Positions 54,119-64,000 of a stretch of 64,000 bases of DNA are shown one piece after another; the stretch's first letter is position 1, and the number at the start of each line of letters is the position of its first letter. Source of the DNA: Adiantum capillus-veneris (Eukaryota; Streptophyta; Polypodiopsida; Polypodiales; Pteridaceae); assembly GCA_014529385.2 (NCBI GenBank), contig CM043959.1:2416858-2480857 (forward strand). Direction: 5' to 3'. Position numbers and translations under genes: made by a program. A model generated the notes under the pieces. That model saw only the letters and a list, made by a program, of their open reading frames with translations. It was not told where the DNA came from and did not search any database.

Positions 54119-56280
54119 TTGTGCAACATGGTTTGTGGTCATGAGTGGATGTATGTGCATGAAAAAGTACTAGGACGAACTGCATCTCTCTTGAAGTGCA
54201 AGTCTTGTGACCATGTGCTTAGTGTCAATGCTATCAGGATCTTATGGCATTTTTTCAAAGTGTTGAGCCTTGTATCTTGCCTCCACGAGACATATATGAA
54301 AGATTTTTGGATTATGTATGGAAGGTAAAGGCTATCCTTGAGGGCAAAAGTAAAGGGGTAAGCAAAAGCGGTCGTACTCTAATATCCAATGGATGAAGAA
54401 GAACCTGCTACCAATGAGGAGAGGGATCTGATGTGCACTGAGAATAGAGAGCATAATTCCTTTAATCCTTGTTTACAGAGTGAAGTGCACGATACAACAT
54501 CCTTTGAAGTAGGTTCATTTAGTAATGCATCTAATTCAAAGAGAAATTGTACCGATGGTATTGGAAGAGGGTTATTTACGGATCTAACACTCCATCAAGC
54601 TTTTGATAAACAATGGTTATACATGCTCCATATGAAGTGGACGCAAGCATTTCTTGCATGTGGTATTCCATTCAACGTAGTGTGCAACCCTATCTTCAAA
54701 GATGCATTGATGAGCACAACCAAAAAAGGATTTGTGATCTTAGATTGTAATAAAATGCACACAGAGTATGTTGACAAAGTCAAAGATGAGGTAGAAAGAA
54801 CGCTCAAACGTGCGATGTTGGAATATGTTCCTACTATTGGATGTACTATAGCTTTGGATGGATGGACCAATTGTCAGAAGAAGCCTTTAATCAATGTGAT
54901 ATTTATTTGTCCCCGAGGGTCAGTATTTTTAGAAGCAATTGACATGTCCTTGAAGGAAAAAACCATTTCCTTTCTTTCAAAGATCTATGAGCATGCCATA
55001 TCAAAAGCTGGAGGGCCAAGGAATGTAGCAACCATTGTCATCAACAATGCTGCAAATTACAAAGGTGCATGTCTTGCAATTCAACCAAAGTACTCGGAAT
55101 TAACATGGATACCATGCACATACTATCAATCTGATCCTGAAAGACATTGACAAAATTGATATACTATCAATCTGCTTTTGAAAGACATTGGCAAACTTGA
55201 CAAAATAAAGACTACTTTGTTGGAAGCAAACACAATAGTAAAGTTCATTAGAGAGCATCAATTTTCATATGCTCTATTTAGAACAAATTCTCCTAGCAAG
55301 GCATTACAAATCTTTTGTGCGACTTGTTTTGCTATTGCATATTATGTGTTGTCAACACTGAAAGATGTCCTACATGCGCCGGTGGAGACAATTGCCGACA
55401 TGAGATGGGATGCATGGCTTAGCAAATATCCCAGCTACCAAGCTATAGTATTAAGGGTTCATCAACTTGTCAATTGTTCATTGTTTGGAAAAATGTGAAA
55501 AAGGTTATCAATGTTACTAAACCCTTTGTGGACTTGCTGTGCTTGGTGGATAAAGACTCGTTTTTCTTTGGAAAGGTGTATTGGTATATGTCAGAAACCA
55601 TTGAAAAGCTCATGGAATTTCAAGGATACAGTAGTAGAGATAAAACATTTCTAGTTTCATGCACAGAATCTCGATGGACGCGCAACATTTGCACTGGATC
55701 CAAAATTTCAGCTCCATGAACGATCCTCCAATTCAGAAGTGATGCGTGGTTTCAAAGTTCTGTGCATGCAACTCTTAGTGTTGGAAGAGGGGAAATATGC
55801 ATTTCATCAACGTGTTGACTATGCAAATAGGGTTGGTATGTTTGGTGATCCTTGGCACATTGATGCCATCAAAAAAGTCAGCACACCTATGTGGTGGAAA
55901 GAATATGGTGGAGAAAAGATAGAATTGCAATACGTAGCTATAAGAGTGTTATCTATTGCTGCTTCAAATGGTAGCTGCAAGAGAAATTGGTATGCATTTG
56001 ACCACCTAGACACTAAAAAGATAAATAGATTAAAGCCAAAACGAGTTGAGGCTCTGGTATATTTGTTTTGTAATACGAGATTGTTGCATGCTTTGACCAA
56101 CATTGCGATAAGAGCAGTTGACATTGCTTTGGTATAGAGCGAATGCATGTGGCAATTGCTACTAAGGTGCAAAGTGATGGTGAGTCAAAGTGGGAGGTGG
56201 CTTTAGAATGTTTAGATATGGAAGAAGTTGATGACATGGTTTTCGTGTTTGATTGTGACGGCATTATTTAAAATCACCTT
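54119..56280 (+). pseudogene. hAT-superfamily transposase relic (BED, DUF659, hATC)
   Basis: Frames in order. 54119-54328: BED-type zinc finger remnant (HEWMYVHEKVLG, LLKCKSCDHVLS with the C-x2-C pair, RILWHF). 54389-55150: DUF659/RNase H-like core (FLACGIPFNVVCNPIFKDAL, PTIGCTIALDGWTNCQKKPL, INVIFICPRGSVFLEAID, NVATIVINNAANYKGACLAI, WIPCT). 55178-55498 and 55474-55700: helical insertion (KDIGKLDKIKTTLLEANTIV). 55739-56137: C-terminal dimerisation domain (PMWWKEYGGEKIELQYVAIR, VLSIAASNGSCKRNWYAFDH, KKINRLKPKRVEALVYLF). The order matches plant hAT transposases of the DUF659 type. The CxxH pair after WIPCT is missing, and stops and shifts separate the parts. Confidence 0.9.
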
Positions 56281-56509
56281 TGGTACAACATACTTGTAAT
56301 CAACTTGGGTTTATTGGACATATCTCATGATCTCTCTCTTTTTGCCATGTCACTTTGTGTCGTATTGTCTATCACTTTTATTTTATACTTATTGTATACA
56401 ATTTATAACCAAGATGAAAAAGACACAAAGAAATAAATATTTGAGTTGATTATATAAAATGATTATAAAATGTTGGCTTAAAGGATTACAACAATAGAAG
56501 TTATAGCTT

Positions 56510-56944
56510 TTACAACTCAGCATATTGAGTGAGATCTGCCAAAATATCATTCAAGAAAAATTCAGTAGAGCCAATAGATGCAGAGTTGGAAGGTGCAATC
56601 AAAACTGCGTTCAGCTTGGCTGTGGTAGCTGCAACGTCTTCTTCTGCAAGGGGACCAAACTTTTTTTTGTACTTTGCAAGCTTGCTTTCAGCTAGTGTAA
56701 GCTCTCTTCTAGTGGTATCAATCTGTGTCTCAAGATCTAACACCTTCAATCTCAACCCTGCAGGAGTCTCACCTTGGCTTGCTAGGTCAACTCCGTGGCT
56801 TGGCATCTCCACAATGATTTCATGCTCCTCTAGTAAAAGGATGATAGGACGTTTCCATGATGGTTGGTGCCTTTGCTCATTCTGTGTTGAAACTAGGGGG
56901 CACCAACCTCTCACACACTCTCTCAAGCATGGCAAGTCTCCCAC
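56510..56944 (-). other. Hypothetical coiled-coil ORF, doubtful
   Basis: A 144-codon minus frame with a charged helical segment (LRLKVLDLETQIDTTRRELT, LAESKLAKYKKKFGPLAEED). It could be part of a gag-like protein or chance. The opposite strand is also open over the same interval. Not recognised. Confidence 0.3.
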
Positions 56945-58091
56945 AAGCCCCTAGAGGTGTGAGGGTGCCCCCTAGCTGCTAAAGTAAACTCCCAGTGGCC
57001 TGGGACCTGCTCCCACACAGCCCTCGAGCCCCGGTGCTCCCCGCACAGCCTTAGGAAATTTTGACTTTAGGGTAAAACGGGCGATACGAATCGGAATTTA
57101 ATGTCGTAAATTGCTATACTAAGCTCTAACTAAGATGTACTTGACCGAGTACCTGCCATATTTAGCAGATCTCGGTGTTCGAAAATGCATTTTTTTCAAA
57201 TTCGGGGTACGGGTGCAGTTTTTCGAGACGGTTAAAACTAGACGGGTCGGGTGACCAAAAACTTACTATTTTTGGAAATTTTCCACAAATTATTTTAATT
57301 CACTTTTGAAAGCTTTATAACATTCTAAACATCATGGCACCGACAGAATTTGGAAAACTGCTAAAAATAGTAACTTCTTTCATTATGATTGTTTCATGGT
57401 ACAATGGTGTTTTTTTAGCTCGGGGTCGGAGACCTTACAAATGCCTGCATTAGGAGGCTTATCATCCCAGTTGACTCTCTTGCCCAATATGTAATGTACG
57501 TAGCACTCCTGAATGAAGTATATGGAAATCTAGTTATTATTGGGGATAACTCATTTTTGACATATAAATCATTGGAGAAGAACTCAAGCTAAGCCCACAT
57601 GTTGCAAGTGAGAGACTTCATTGGTGGATTTCCCTTTGCATGGCCACTTGTTCAAAAAAGTGTATTTCGAACAAAGTAGTTCAGACATAAGTCTTTGCAT
57701 TGTTTGTGCCTCAAGGGCTTGCCCTCCAACGTTGAATCATCCTCATGAATGTTGGCAATAATTGGTAAGTCCGATTGTCCACATCAAATTTTCTCCTCGC
57801 TGATAATTTGTTATGCCTCGTCTTGTAGTCAAGGTCTTCAACCATATCTAGAAACAAAACACCAAAATTTAACGACCATATAACCAAGGCAAATCTTCTC
57901 CAAGTTGAAATTGAGAAATTAATATACAGACAATGATGCAAATGCCACTTAAACCATTTTCAATGATATACTAACAGCTTGAACTTAAAAAAATTACCAT
58001 AAATTGTCACTTAAATCGTGATGTGATACTTAAATTAACATTGTATTAACATCACAATGGCAATTTCAACCCAAAACAAACATGTTTGTAC
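56945..58091. other. Non-coding stretch
   Basis: No gene supported. Sequence around 56950-57060 is GC-rich and then becomes AT-rich. A 76-codon minus frame at 57941-57711 has no recognised domain. Confidence 0.5.
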
Positions 58092-58802
58092 TCATTCATC
58101 GTTTGGTCGTAGACCAAAAGAAGATACAAACTTTATGCTAACTGTGTGGGCTCCATTTATACAAAGAGACAAATCAAAAGTTGAAGATCGATTTTGGGGA
58201 TTTCTATTTTTGAATAAATCAAGATTTTTTAATATATTTACAAAGACTCTTTGATCTGGATCACTTGGCTTTGGCATGCAATTAAGTATGTGCTTCAAAA
58301 CCCAGCTTAGAGAATATACATCCGTGGTTTTAGAAAAGGGAGGAGGGCTGGTGGAGATACACTTGAGGGCAGCCCAAGGGTAGTCTTGAAGGTGATTGTT
58401 TTGACACTCCAAAGACAACTCTGTTAGCTTTGGAAATGTCTTTGTAGTTGGGAATAAGCTAGAAGTTTGCCAATTTGTAATGCCGCAATAAACAACCTTG
58501 TTAGCAAAATGCAACATAATGTTGCGAGGGTGAAGGTCGTTGTGCAAAAAATCATGGTAATGTAAGTAATTCAACGGTTGCAGTAGAGCATTGACAATGT
58601 GTAAGATATTGTCTTGGAAGTGCTCTACATTGCTAGTTGTGAACAAATGGCCAAATGGATCACATTTTAGTTCTTCTTGCCATTGCAGACACAGGTTGGG
58701 AGTGCTCACCACAACAAGTCCGTGGTATGTAGGGCATACTATTTTGACCATAGGCTCTCCCTTGAGTCCCTCAACCTTGCTACCTTGTCCAAAGAAATTC
58801 AA
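58092..58802 (-). pseudogene. Protein-kinase-like domain fragment
   Basis: A 236-codon open frame (58802 is the first in-frame codon after a stop; the initiator is a TTG, so the true start or exon edge is upstream). It shows a C-lobe kinase pattern: LNYLHYHDFLHNDLHPRNIM with the catalytic-loop HxDxxxxN (HNDLHPRN), VVYCGITNWQTSS at the DFG/magnesium position (DFG replaced by CGI), DYPWAALKCIS at the APE position, and TDVYSLSWVLKHIL (DVxSxG helix). The Asp and Asn of the catalytic loop are present but the metal-binding Asp is lost, so an inactive kinase or a relic is likely. N-lobe Lys not seen. Confidence 0.6.
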
Positions 58803-58910
58803 GAGGTCCTCCTCTCTAAATTGCAGGTTCTCTTCTTGAAGAAAGCACTACCATTCTTTGTAATCGAGATTGCCCTCTACATATGTGATCATATTAATGG
58901 CCATTTCCAA

Positions 58911-59337
58911 TCAATATGAGGCAAAAAAAAAACTTGGCCCTAACAAAAGAGCATGTGCATCTATGCATTTGAGAATAGAGACTTCCATGCAATGGGTGAG
59001 GGAGTGCTTGTACTTTGACATCCAAGTGAGGTAACTCATATCATCTTCTTGGGGCAAGTACTTCAATATCTGTAGTGTATGATTGATGAGGGCATACAAA
59101 TCCTGTGATTTTGTATAAGCTAGTGGGTTTGATGATATTCACTCTAGTGCCACCCACCACCAATACTTCTTCTTTCACTTTGCATGTGTAGATGGTGGCA
59201 GGCTTTACATGGTAGAAAGTGTCTTTGTGCTGGGATAAAGGGTCCAATTTCAAAAAATTACATAGATGCCATGCCATCCAAAATGATATTGCCATGAACA
59301 ATGTCTCAAATATTGGCGCACCTATATATACATACAT
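58911..59337 (-). pseudogene. Upstream coding fragment, maybe same kinase-like gene
   Basis: Two minus frames, 59337-59041 (KVKEEVLVVGGTRVNIIKPT) and 59099-58911 (HTLQILKYLPQEDDMSYLTW, MSKYKHSLTHCMEVSILKCI), joined by a shift near 59100. Lying directly upstream in the same orientation, they may be the N-terminal exons of the kinase-like gene. No motif recognised. Confidence 0.35.
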
Positions 59338-59364
59338 TATTGATCAATAGCATTATCAATCTCT

Positions 59365-59456
59365 TAACTATATTGATTGATAAGACTACCAATTGATAAA
59401 GTTATTGATTGATAATAATATAGATTGATAATGATATAGATTGATAACACTAAGAT
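59365..59456. repeat. Short GATTGATAA repeats
   Basis: ATTGATTGATAA and TATAGATTGATAATGA-type words recur five or six times in about 90 bp. Confidence 0.8.
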
Positions 59457-61035
59457 TATTTTGTTTGTTTGACTATTATTAAAGAAACATGAATACTAGT
59501 GAATTAAACATTCAAAATCATTATTTGACAGAATAAATGCAATCCAGATGTCAACAAGAACAACAAGTCCTCCATAACTTTTCCCTTAGTGATATTCAAA
59601 GGAATGGTAGACTTAACCAAAAATACCATATCAAAAGCATAGTAACTTTTGGCATCCAAGTAAATGATATAAACTAGCATCTAGCTGACAATAGGCAAAA
59701 GGCATCAACCTCATCAGAGCATTCCAAAAATCCAAAAGTGAAGAATAAATTTGGATACATATACATGAAGGTGAGATTGTAAAATATAGAGAGGATCCAA
59801 TGGCACCATTCTCCAATAACAGAGCAATTTTTCAAAATCTTTGTGTGTGTGTGTGTGTGTGTGTTTGTGTGTTTGTACCTAGTTTGCCAAAATTGTTAGA
59901 TTAATTAGAACTTGTAAGTATAAAAATTTTATATGGGCACTTGGGGTTGCACACAGTAATAGAGGAGCGAGCAACTAATAGGGGGCCAATAGAGGGGTGG
60001 GCCAAGAACCAAATAGACAAAGAGAGCACACACGATCCCACACTCCACCTTCTGCATATAGATCTTGTAGATGATCTTTGAATATTTTCTAACACCCTCC
60101 ACCAAGGGTGCCTCATCGGCCATCCACTCCAATTTGATGGCGTTTTCAAAGAGCCTCTCCAAGCCTAGCATGCAATCCATGCCATCAAAGAGCATGCCCT
60201 TTTCAAGAAAGCAGTACTATAGTGGGGATGGCATGCCCTTGATGTTGAAAAAAATCACAAAGCTGGTTTTCACTTGTGTCTGTGCCTCTCAATGATCATC
60301 TCCTTCATTATCTGGGCCTAGGCCACTAGAGCTAAAGACTTCTTTGGGTGCACATTCACATCAAATACACGTGTATTATCTACAAGTGCAAATGAAAGTG
60401 CAAGTGTAGCTTGTGTGTGTGTAGGTGAGGGTGGGGGTTGATCATTGAGTGCTCAATTGCCTTCTCATGCTATTAGCTACTACCAAGTTCATGCAACATG
60501 TTTACCTACATCTTCCTCAAATTAGGGAAAGCAAAGTTCAAGTCCATCAACATTTGTGGGAGCTTAAGAGGATGAAGTGTGATTGTGTGAGTGAGATATA
60601 AGATGAAGAGTGAATATGTGATAGTAATATAGATAAGTTTCAAAGAACACATGTCTAATGTAGGTGTCTACTATATACAAATGGGAGTGTTTGCATTTCT
60701 TGTAAGTTGTGGCACATGTGGTAAACTTTCCATAATCGCATGTCCCAGACTCACAATACTAGTGGGACATCCAATCCCTTGCCCATGAATACTTTTGGCT
60801 CCTTAATTTCCAGCCTAGGAAGTGTTTTAAAAAAAATAGGCTAGAAAATAGTAGTAAAGTATGTACAAATGCTCCACATACAACACATGTATTTGAGAAA
60901 GAATGATTGAGTCTTATCTTATTGAGATTTGTGTAAGCTTTCCCCATCATCTTTTGTTGCTTCTTGGCCAACAAGGTCTTTGGACAATAGGTATTGGGGC
61001 TCAAGGGCAGGCACTTGAGGAGTGTAGAGACCTTC
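59457..61035. other. Non-coding stretch
   Basis: Contains (GT)n at 59843-59864. A minus frame at 60195-59929 (FENAIKLEWMADEAPLVEGV, RKYSKIIYKIYMQKVECGIV) is protein-like but unrecognised. No transposon termini noticed. Confidence 0.45.
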
Positions 61036-61241
61036 TTTTGCATGCCCTTTGCTAATCTATCATGCTTCATAACCATGGCTACATTTTTTCATAGGCTGAA
61101 GCTAATTTTTTTACTTGAGTTTATTAAAGATGTGTTCAAAATATACCGTACCATGCAAGGATCACCCTCATGCATGCAATCTAGCATGCCCTTTGCTAAT
61201 CTAGCATGCTTCATAACCATGGCTACATTTTTTCTATAGAC
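61036..61241. repeat. 62 bp direct repeat spaced about 148 bp
   Basis: GCATGCCCTTTGCTAATCTA followed by GCATGCTTCATAACCATGGC and TACATTTTTTC occurs at about 61038 and 61186. Confidence 0.9.
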
Positions 61242-61377
61242 CAAAGTACAATGGGAATATACCATACATGCTCTTTCCATCTTGATATAGATATCTAACA
61301 AATGTGGCACAAATGAAAAACCAAGTGTAAAGATGGAGAGACCACAACTTGTCTTAGGAAAGTAGCTATTACCATAT

Positions 61378-61591
61378 ACATGTGGTAGTGATGTGTGTGA
61401 ACAAACTTAGGACCACCGGGCATTTTTTACCTCACTAGGAGGTTTTGTATTGGTGCATTGTATATACGCTATCATTCTAGGGCTATCTATCTTTCCATTG
61501 CACATTAAATAATACACTCTCTAATGTGTGCCTTGAGCTTCCTTCATCTTCTCCAAGTTGTGTGTGTTTTCTTGCAACCCTAATTCCAACA
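61378..61591 (+). repeat. Copia 5' LTR (3' limit firm, start uncertain)
   Basis: Ends CAACCCTAATTCCAACA at 61591, directly before the primer-binding site. The last 80 bp reappear inverted at 8127-8201. The start near 61378 is a guess from the distance; no TG-initiated copy was available for comparison. Confidence 0.6.
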
Positions 61592-61953
61592 ATTGGTACC
61601 AGAGCAGGTTGCATCCTCTCGGGCTTAGTCGCTAGCAACTTTAGTACACGCCTGCTCACTTTCTCCGATTTCAGTGAGATTTAGTGAGCGTTCGTAGGCC
61701 GACAAAAATTTTGGATGGGCTCGAAGAGCGTAGTCTGCTCAGATTTCTGATTCGGGCTCATTTTGACCTCCATTTCCACTACAAGCAGTGCTGTGCAACC
61801 TATTTTTTCATTTTATGGAAAATTTCTGTCAGTGGTGGTTCCTGCATAACAGGTCCCTTATAGTCTTCTACGGTTTGTGCTATATAGCATGTGTTGTTCC
61901 CACTTTGTTTCTCCTCTTTTTGGGCAGTTTTCACATCAAGTGCAACATCTACC

Positions 61954-62900
61954 ATGGTTGACAACAACACAGATGTGTTCAAGATGTTTGCTGCTGAGGA
62001 AAGATTGGATGGGGACAATTACCCTCTGTGGGCTTATATGATGCAACATGTTCTTGTGTCAAAGGTCGTCTAAAGTATTGTGAAGGGCATTGATGTACGT
62101 CCTAGTTCTAAGGATGTAGGCAATATTGAGGATGTTGCAGGTCTTGCTGCAAGGATTGCTGTTGTTAGAGTTGTTTTGCCTATAGCCGAGCATGCTTGTT
62201 GGGATGTAAAAGATGCGCAAGCTCATGCATTGATTGTGTTTTCTATGAAGCACACTATTACTCCCCACATTCGTTCAGTGAAATCTGCCAAACAAGCTTG
62301 GGATATTCTGGTTGGTCTTTATGCAAGTCGTAATGACGCTAAAATTGCATTGCTATGGTAAAGATCTGGAATCAAAGATTATGCACGAGGAAGATGATAT
62401 GGACACTTTCCTTGCTGGTGTCAAGGATATCAATGAGAAACTTATTTTTGCAAGTGAAGTCATTTTCAGACAGTTCCCTTGTGCAAACTGTTCTTGATGC
62501 CTTGCCAGATTCTTACCAGACTTTTGCTAGTACTTAGAGACTTATGACCCAAGGAAATGCTGAAGTTGTCAAGTTCAATGCACTATGCACATTGCTATTG
62601 CAAGAGTCACTTTCCAGAAAAAACAGAACTAGACAGAGTGTAGTTGAACAGGCTTTTATTGTTGCTCAAAGAAAGGGTGATGCAGCCACTTCTTATGGTT
62701 CTTCTGGAAGTGGAATATCACCTGTTCCTAATGCTTCTGCTAGCACCAAGTACTCTGGAAATTCTTGTGATAAGGGCAAAAAGAAGATGCCTTGCCATTA
62801 TTGCAAAGATAATGATCACTTGATCAAGCAGAGTCCTAAGTTGAAGGTCAACGAGGCTAAGAAGAAAGAGGATGGCTCCATTGCAAATGCTGGATCCACT
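61954..62900 (+). pseudogene. Copia gag with zinc knuckle
   Basis: Starts MVDNNTDVFKMFAAEERLDG with the typical DGDNYPLWAYMMQHVL. After a stop (62073) it continues in frame and then shifted frames: VKSAKQAWDILVGLYASRND, MDTFLAGVKDINEKLIFA and VQTVLDALPDSYQTFAST. The CCHC knuckle CHYCKDNDHLIKQSPK at about 62791-62838 has its last Cys changed to Ser. These are the usual copia gag blocks (UBN2-type). One stop and two shifts. Confidence 0.85.
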
Positions 62901-63030
62901 ACAAATGCAGCTATTGTTGAGTCTTCTGTGAAAGAGGAGTGTGATGCTGATGTTGATGCAGAATGGGCTTTTAGTGCAGAGTGTAACTATAATCATGTTG
63001 TCCATGATGCATGCATGTCAATTGGTGTAG

Positions 63031-63410
63031 ATTCACATGTGTGGTATTTTGACAGTGGTGCTACAAAGTACATTACCTCACATTGTGATTTATTCACCTC
63101 TCTTGAGTCCATCCCTCACGAGAATTCAGTTACTTGTGCCAACAATGCCTCTTATCCGGTTCAGGGAGTTGGAAAGATTGTGCTTACTGCTGCAAATGGC
63201 AATTCTTTTACACTTGTTGATGCACTTTATGTACCCGGGATCAAGAAGAATCCTTTGTCTATATTTGCACTTGCTAGACTTGGTCTTATAGTCAAATTTG
63301 TGGATGACAAATGTACTGTATGTGATCTTAGCTTTGGTGATGAAATTGTTGCATCTGGCATTTTATGCTGTGGGCTGTATAAGCTCACTTTGTATGACAA
63401 GTGTGGGTAG
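63031..63410 (+). pseudogene. Copia protease region
   Basis: Within the 62544-63410 frame: VWYFDSGATKYITSHCDLFT carries the copia protease active site DSGAT (expected WxxDSGAxxH). It is followed by VPGIKKNPLSIFALARLGL, the usual LYVPGxxxNLLS block, and CTVCDL. The catalytic triplet is intact. Confidence 0.85.
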
Positions 63411-64000
63411 AATTTTGCAAATTCAGTTGTGGATTCAAAGGCTATTTCAGATGCAAAACTTTGACATGCACATTTTGGTCATCTGAATTTTGTTAGTTTA
63501 CTGCGTTTGCAGAAATCTGATATGGTTAGTTAGGGCCACATGCCAGTGGCACCTTGTGCATAGTGAAGTTTGTGGTCCCATGCAAACTTCATCCTTGGGC
63601 AATTACCTTTACTTCATGACTTTCATTGATGATTACTCCAGGCATGCATGGGTATTTCCGCTTAAAGTGAAGTCCGAAGTTTTTATGTGCTTCAAACAAT
63701 TTTTGGCTGTGGCTGAAAATGTCCTCCATTCCGATCGAGAGTGGGAGTATGTGTCTCATGAATTTAATGCATTTCTAGCTAGTCGTGGGATAAAACACCA
63801 ATGTACAATGTCTTATACGCCTTACCAAAATGGTGTTGTTGAGAGGAAAAACAGGTTACTTACGACAATAACATGATGTATGGTCAAAAGTCAATCTTTT
63901 TTGCATTCGTTTTGGCTTGAAGCCATCATGTGTGCCACTTATAGAGTAAACAGTTGTCCTACAAAAGCTTTGCAGTCTATTACTCCATATGAAGCATTGC
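63411..64000 (+). pseudogene. Copia integrase, internally deleted
   Basis: The pre-integrase trace AHFGHLNFVSLLRLQKSDMV (about 63464-63530, with stops) is followed by HSEVCGPMQTSSLGNYLYFM, TFIDDYSRHAWVFPLKVKSE (first catalytic Asp in FIDDYSR), then LHSDREWEYVSHEFNAFLA (second Asp, usually SDxGxE, here SDRE) and YTPYQNGVVERKNRLL with the catalytic Glu. The zinc HHCC part is mostly deleted between 63530 and 63545. The C-terminal block SFLHSFWLEAIMCATYRVNS follows, cut by the window end. Confidence 0.88.

Larger units (their letters stand above)
61592..64000 (+). mobile_element. Ty1/copia element, 5' part, runs off the window
   Basis: A primer-binding site TGGTACCAGAGCAGG (from 61594) is followed by gag (61954-62560), zinc knuckle and protease (62780-63130), pre-integrase segment and integrase (63470-64000). 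The order protease, integrase, then (beyond the window) RT is Ty1/copia. About five frame breaks are seen. Confidence 0.88.

Noticed and set aside
56510-56944. Functional coiled-coil gene
   Set aside because: Both strands are open over the same 430 bp, no start context or homologue recognised; kept only as a doubtful feature.

Overview
The window reads as nuclear DNA from a land plant with a large, repeat-rich genome. It holds Ty3/gypsy elements (one a chromovirus with a chromodomain), a Ty1/copia element, two LINE lineages (one with a DUF4283-type ORF1, as in plant L1s), a BED/DUF659 hAT transposase relic, several non-autonomous DNA transposons and many (GA)n, (CA)n and (TA)n microsatellites. 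A fern or other seed-free plant is my guess. It rests only on the long (GA)n tracts and an apparent 20 kb intron, and nothing in the sequence proves it. I see no rRNA, tRNA, CRISPR array or bacterial operon.

Layout. 1-10 kb: a compound microsatellite cluster, two relics of one LINE family (zinc-knuckle end, 5.0-5.7 and 9.56-10.4 kb), an LTR plus primer-binding site (5.84-6.23 kb), a gag remnant (7.6-8.1 kb), and a collapsed gypsy copy consisting of LTR, protease and LTR (8.2-9.56 kb). 10.5-16.6 kb, minus strand: a nearly intact 5 kb LINE and a 5'-truncated sister, both embedded in (CT)n microsatellite. 16.7-17.2 kb: two exons of an SSUH2-like host gene. 17.2-37 kb: what appears to be one intron of that gene, holding a decayed LINE, gypsy LTR fragments, a chromovirus split by a CAGGG-ended hAT-like insertion and by a 2.1 kb unidentified insertion, inverted gypsy LTR and gag pieces, and a 489 bp MITE. 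37.2-37.8 kb (perhaps to 38.4 kb): the C-terminal SSUH2-like exons. 41.3-47.4 kb: a second gypsy lineage on the minus strand with a 618 bp TIR element in its pol. 48-52.8 kb: unassigned relics and a 10-bp-periodic array resembling heat-shock elements. 52.8-56.3 kb: hairpin-rich DNA followed by a hAT transposase relic. 58.1-59.3 kb: a kinase-fold gene fragment on the minus strand. 61.4-64 kb: the 5' part of a Ty1/copia element running off the end.

Most coding sequence is transposon-derived and broken. The only convincing host genes are the SSUH2-like exons and, more weakly, the kinase-like fragment. The most unusual signals are the LINEs seated inside (CT)n microsatellite, a series of palindromes whose arms change together upstream of the hAT transposase, and the heat-shock-element-like array. 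All homology calls are from recognising motifs by eye; no database search was possible.
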